Below, one piece after another: positions 62,117-64,000 of a DNA stretch of 64,000 nt; positions within the stretch are counted from its first letter, which is position 1, and every line of letters starts with the position of its first letter. Source of the stretch: Cyclobacterium roseum. Its GTDB lineage: Bacteria > Bacteroidota > Bacteroidia > Cytophagales > Cyclobacteriaceae. The notes under the pieces are model-generated. The model was not told the DNA's origin. It was given only the letters and a program-made list of their open reading frames with translations, and did no database searches. The position numbers were made by a program, and so were the translations under genes. The DNA lies in NCBI RefSeq assembly GCF_010119225.1, contig NZ_WNKF01000016.1, positions 1 to 64,000 of the forward strand, read 5' to 3'.

Positions 62117-62473
62117 TCAGAGCTCGTCCGGCTCCCTTTCGGGTACATCCGGACCGGTTAGGACTAGTTTCTCGTTCGAGCGATCCATAAAGTATCGCAC
62201 CTGAATTTTATCCAGATCGGTATCATGAATATTAAGGCAGGCATTGTAATGCACTTTCTGAAACCCCAGCCAGAGCGAACCTTCCTGTGGGGATCGGGGC
62301 TCCTCCATTTCCAGCAGACGGACATTCTCGGCGATGGCTCCTTCGGAGCGGGTATAATAGCTTAGAAATATCCCCAATTCCTTTGCCTTCTCTGAAAATA
62401 AGGACTCCAAAGATGCCTGTAGACTGTCTTTAGGATCCTGTTCCTGCCAATCAAAAACCCACTTTTCCTGCAT
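62117..62473 (-). CDS. Small hypothetical protein upstream of the flavoprotein
   Basis: The 118-residue soluble protein has no recognised motif. The N-terminal half is helical and acidic (DPKDSLQASLESLFSEKAKELG). The C-terminal half contains FQKVHYNACLNIHDTDLDKIQVRY, possibly a small beta-rich domain. No signal peptide or transmembrane segment. It is encoded eight bases before the FAD oxidoreductase on the same strand, which suggests a joint function. I cannot assign a family. Confidence 0.6.
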   Translation of the reverse strand: MQEKWVFDWQEQDPKDSLQASLESLFSEKAKELGIFLSYYTRSEGAIAENVRLLEMEEPRSPQEGSLWLGFQKVHYNACLNIHDTDLDKIQVRYFMDRSNEKLVLTGPDVPEREPDEL

Positions 62474-62784
62474 GTTCCTCGAAAATTAATGATTATAAGT
62501 AGTACCGGAATTCGCCCGAAACGGTAATAGTCCATTCCTGAAAGATTAGCGTATTACTTGCGAAAACCCTAAGGAGCTTTAAATATAAATAGTTAACTTG
62601 GAATCGAACAGAATAACAACCAACAATTCCCCATTTTCCATGATAAGCACCAACCCTTTCCCGACTTTCCCTGATTTTTTTTACCTAAAAACACCTGTTT
62701 TCCATTAGTAATTAACTGAATTGGGAATCCTCCGTTCAGACGTAACCAAGCAATCAATTTAATCTTTAAAAATAACCCAAACGA
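62474..62784. other. Divergent intergenic region, no clear features
   Basis: This 311-base gap separates the small unknown gene from the hexulose-phosphate synthase-like gene. It is AT-rich and presumably holds both promoters, but no clean TAnnTTTG box, operator palindrome or RNA structure stands out by eye. Confidence 0.45.
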
Positions 62785-63489
62785 ATGAAACCAATTGTTC
62801 AGATCAGTTTAGATTTAACGAATATTGAAGAAGCGCTGGAAACGGCGGCCATGGCCATGCGTGCCGGCGTAGACTGGCTGGAAGCCGGTACGCCCTTGAT
62901 TCTGGCTGAAGGCCTGCATGGCGTTCGCAAACTTCGCGAAGCCTTTCCTGATACTCCCATTGTAGCCGATTTGAAAACCATGGATGGGGGCTACCTGGAA
63001 GCAGAAATGATGGCCAAGGCCGGTGCCACCCATGTGGTCGTCATGGCCCGGGCCCACGAGGAAACCATCAAATGCGTGGTGCAGGCAGGAAAAGATCATG
63101 GGGTAAAGGTGATGGGGGACAACCTGGGTTGTCCCGATATGGTGGCCGGAGCCAAATTCCTGGAAGACCTGGGCTGTGATTTTATCGTTCACCATATCGG
63201 TTATGACGAAAGAAGAGGAATTGCCGCAAAAGGAAACCGCATGCCCAGTCCCTTGGATCAGCTTAGAGAAGTGGTAAACGCCGTCAGCATTCCCGTGCAG
63301 GCGGTAGGCGGACTAAGCCTGGAGCAGGCCATTTCCACGCCTACCTATGGTGCTCCGCTAGTCGTGCTGGGCGCACCCCTAACCATCGATGCGGATGCCT
63401 TTAAAACCGCCGATGGAGACCTGGAAGCTTCGCTGCGCAAAATCTGTGATGCAGTACATGCCCATGGCGATGTGGATATTTCCAACTAA
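62785..63489 (+). CDS. 3-hexulose-6-phosphate synthase/KGPDC-family protein
   Basis: The 234-residue protein is a small TIM barrel of the orotidine-5'-phosphate decarboxylase suprafamily. The signature ADLKTMDGG (61-69) supplies the Asp62/Lys64/Asp67 catalytic and metal triad. GDNLGCPD, HHIGYDERRG and PVQAVGGLS give phosphate binding. The family includes 3-hexulose-6-phosphate synthase (formaldehyde fixation) and 3-keto-L-gulonate-6-phosphate decarboxylase. Without a phosphohexuloisomerase neighbour the latter type of sugar-acid role is equally possible. A truncated zinc alcohol dehydrogenase gene follows. Cytoplasmic. Confidence 0.82.
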   Translation: MKPIVQISLDLTNIEEALETAAMAMRAGVDWLEAGTPLILAEGLHGVRKLREAFPDTPIVADLKTMDGGYLEAEMMAKAGATHVVVMARAHEETIKCVVQAGKDHGVKVMGDNLGCPDMVAGAKFLEDLGCDFIVHHIGYDERRGIAAKGNRMPSPLDQLREVVNAVSIPVQAVGGLSLEQAISTPTYGAPLVVLGAPLTIDADAFKTADGDLEASLRKICDAVHAHGDVDISN

Positions 63490-63826
63490 AATAATGAAAT
63501 CGGACTTGAGTATTGGCCTTGTAAAACCCTCTTAAAAAGAAGCATTTATTGAAATAAAAAACAGTCGAATTCAAGCAGCGCTCGCAGCGAATCCGCAGCG
63601 CTCGCCGCGTGAAAGATTACCAAATAAGAGTAGGAATGATTAGCATTCTTTCTAGATTTTCCCAAATTAGCTTCGGGTCAGGTTATGAGCTCTTAAAGAA
63701 AACAATTAAAAGATGAAATCGAGCATGACGTACCCGTCAGACACTGGGATGATTATAAGCGATGCGAGATTGCACTCCGATTCTGATCTGGGCAAGTTGT
63801 GACTACTAAAAGACAATTATAAACAC
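63490..63826. other. Repeat-rich leader region with duplicated sequence
   Basis: This 337-base gap contains two direct copies of GCAGCGCTCGC (63575-63585 and 63595-63605), a copy of the leader block seen before 58011 (63655-63715), and a second degenerate copy about 115 bases further on (63779-63829). The block between includes a 29-codon frame at 63713-63802. The arrangement looks like a local tandem duplication of a leader. Confidence 0.55.
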
Positions 63827-63829
63827 ATG
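63655..63829 (+). repeat. Degenerate tandem duplication of the leader repeat
   Basis: Two units, about 63640-63715 and 63750-63829, align with each other (TGATTA, AGATT, GGG, CAATT blocks). The first is also closely similar to 57951-58013. Both copies place an ATG with the context ATGAAATC a few bases past CAATTA. The second ATG begins the alcohol dehydrogenase gene. Confidence 0.5.
63713..63802 (+). CDS. Possible 29-codon leader peptide
   Basis: A short frame opens at the ATG of the first leader copy (MKSSMTYPSDTG onward) and stops 24 bases before the alcohol dehydrogenase start. It has no known domain. It could be a translated leader or simply the product of the duplication; evidence for real translation is weak. 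Confidence 0.2.
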   Translation: MKSSMTYPSDTGMIISDARLHSDSDLGKL

Positions 63830-64000
63830 AAATCAGCAGCAGTAGTAAACTATGCAGAAGCCAAAGGCTCTGTAGAAGTACGTGAAATCGAACAACCCGA
63901 AATAGGAGAGGACGAAGTATTGTTGGAAGTGGCCAACGTAGGGGTTTGTGGCAGTGACCTGCACCAATGGACCTCGGATCACAGCTGGCCGGTGAACTAT
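63827..64000 (+). CDS. Zinc-dependent alcohol dehydrogenase, N-terminal part
   Basis: The first 58 codons are present before the window ends. EQPEIGEDEVLLEVANVGVC followed by GSDLHQW is the start of the medium-chain zinc alcohol/sorbitol dehydrogenase fold; the Cys is the first catalytic zinc ligand. Members oxidise polyols or sugar alcohols with NAD. It follows the hexulose-phosphate synthase-like gene and shares a leader repeat with the Gfo/Idh gene at 58011, so it likely belongs to the same sugar pathway. The remainder lies beyond the window. Confidence 0.85.
   Translation, partial: MKSAAVVNYAEAKGSVEVREIEQPEIGEDEVLLEVANVGVCGSDLHQWTSDHSWPVNY

Noticed and set aside
63575-63605. Two copies of GCAGCGCTCGC considered as a CRISPR or iteron seed
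   Set aside because: Only two short copies 20 bases apart, with no array spacing and no associated genes.

Overview
The window looks like chromosomal DNA of a free-living, aerobic, probably marine Bacteroidota. It most resembles the Cytophagales/Cyclobacteriaceae, but that rank is inferred from gene content, not from a marker gene. Supporting signs are gldC, the gene order ftsX - DUF3098 - uppP - truB - ribF, a TonB-dependent receptor with a carboxypeptidase-like N-terminal domain, many lipoproteins and Tat-exported Gfo/Idh/MocA oxidoreductases, a sulfatase, and TAnnTTTG -7 boxes a short distance before many starts. No rRNA, tRNA, CRISPR array, transposase or integrase gene was seen.

Layout. 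1-5.6 kb is accessory and decayed. Two AT-rich genes (a Tat-exported ankyrin-like protein and a large dynamin-like GTPase) sit in cassette-like units. Each unit is bounded by its own inverted 13-bp ends sharing a GTTGTG/ATTGTG core, and an imperfect palindrome lies between the two. After a non-coding stretch come an intact antitoxin with a truncated VapC toxin, and the remains of another gene. 5.6-20.7 kb is mostly housekeeping: MBL-fold lipoprotein, HAD nucleotidase, msrB, class III aminotransferase, a DUF1080 plus Gfo/Idh pair, bcp, an EamA permease, pncB, ferritin, a CocE-type hydrolase, kdsB, rsmE and a GAF protein.

20.7-25.7 kb is an amino-sugar locus: a NagX-like membrane acyltransferase diverges from a GH109-type enzyme, nagB and an MFS sugar transporter. 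25.6-30.6 kb holds a nucleotidyltransferase, an SGNH lipoprotein and a TonB-dependent receptor without SusD. 30.8-36.9 kb holds gldC, a CoA-transferase pair, ribF, truB, uppP, DUF3098, ftsX and pdeM. 37-55 kb is rich in exported catabolic proteins: a DUF6807-dehydrogenase-cytochrome c fusion, sulfatase, LamG protein, second DUF6807 protein, M16 protease, sialidase, beta-helix protein, lactonase and a phosphodiesterase-like/alkaline phosphatase fusion. 55.3-64 kb holds YtxH and SDR genes, then a sugar-oxidation locus: two Gfo/Idh proteins, a sodium:solute symporter, a hexulose-phosphate synthase-like protein and the start of a zinc alcohol dehydrogenase. A flavoprotein and a small unknown gene sit inside that locus on the other strand.

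Together the genes describe a bacterium that degrades complex, sulfated, sialylated or N-acetylated polymers at the cell surface and oxidises the sugars in the periplasm. The least explained parts are the cassette-like boundaries at 0.2-4.0 kb, the two multidomain fusions, and a duplicated leader sequence in front of two sugar-metabolism genes.
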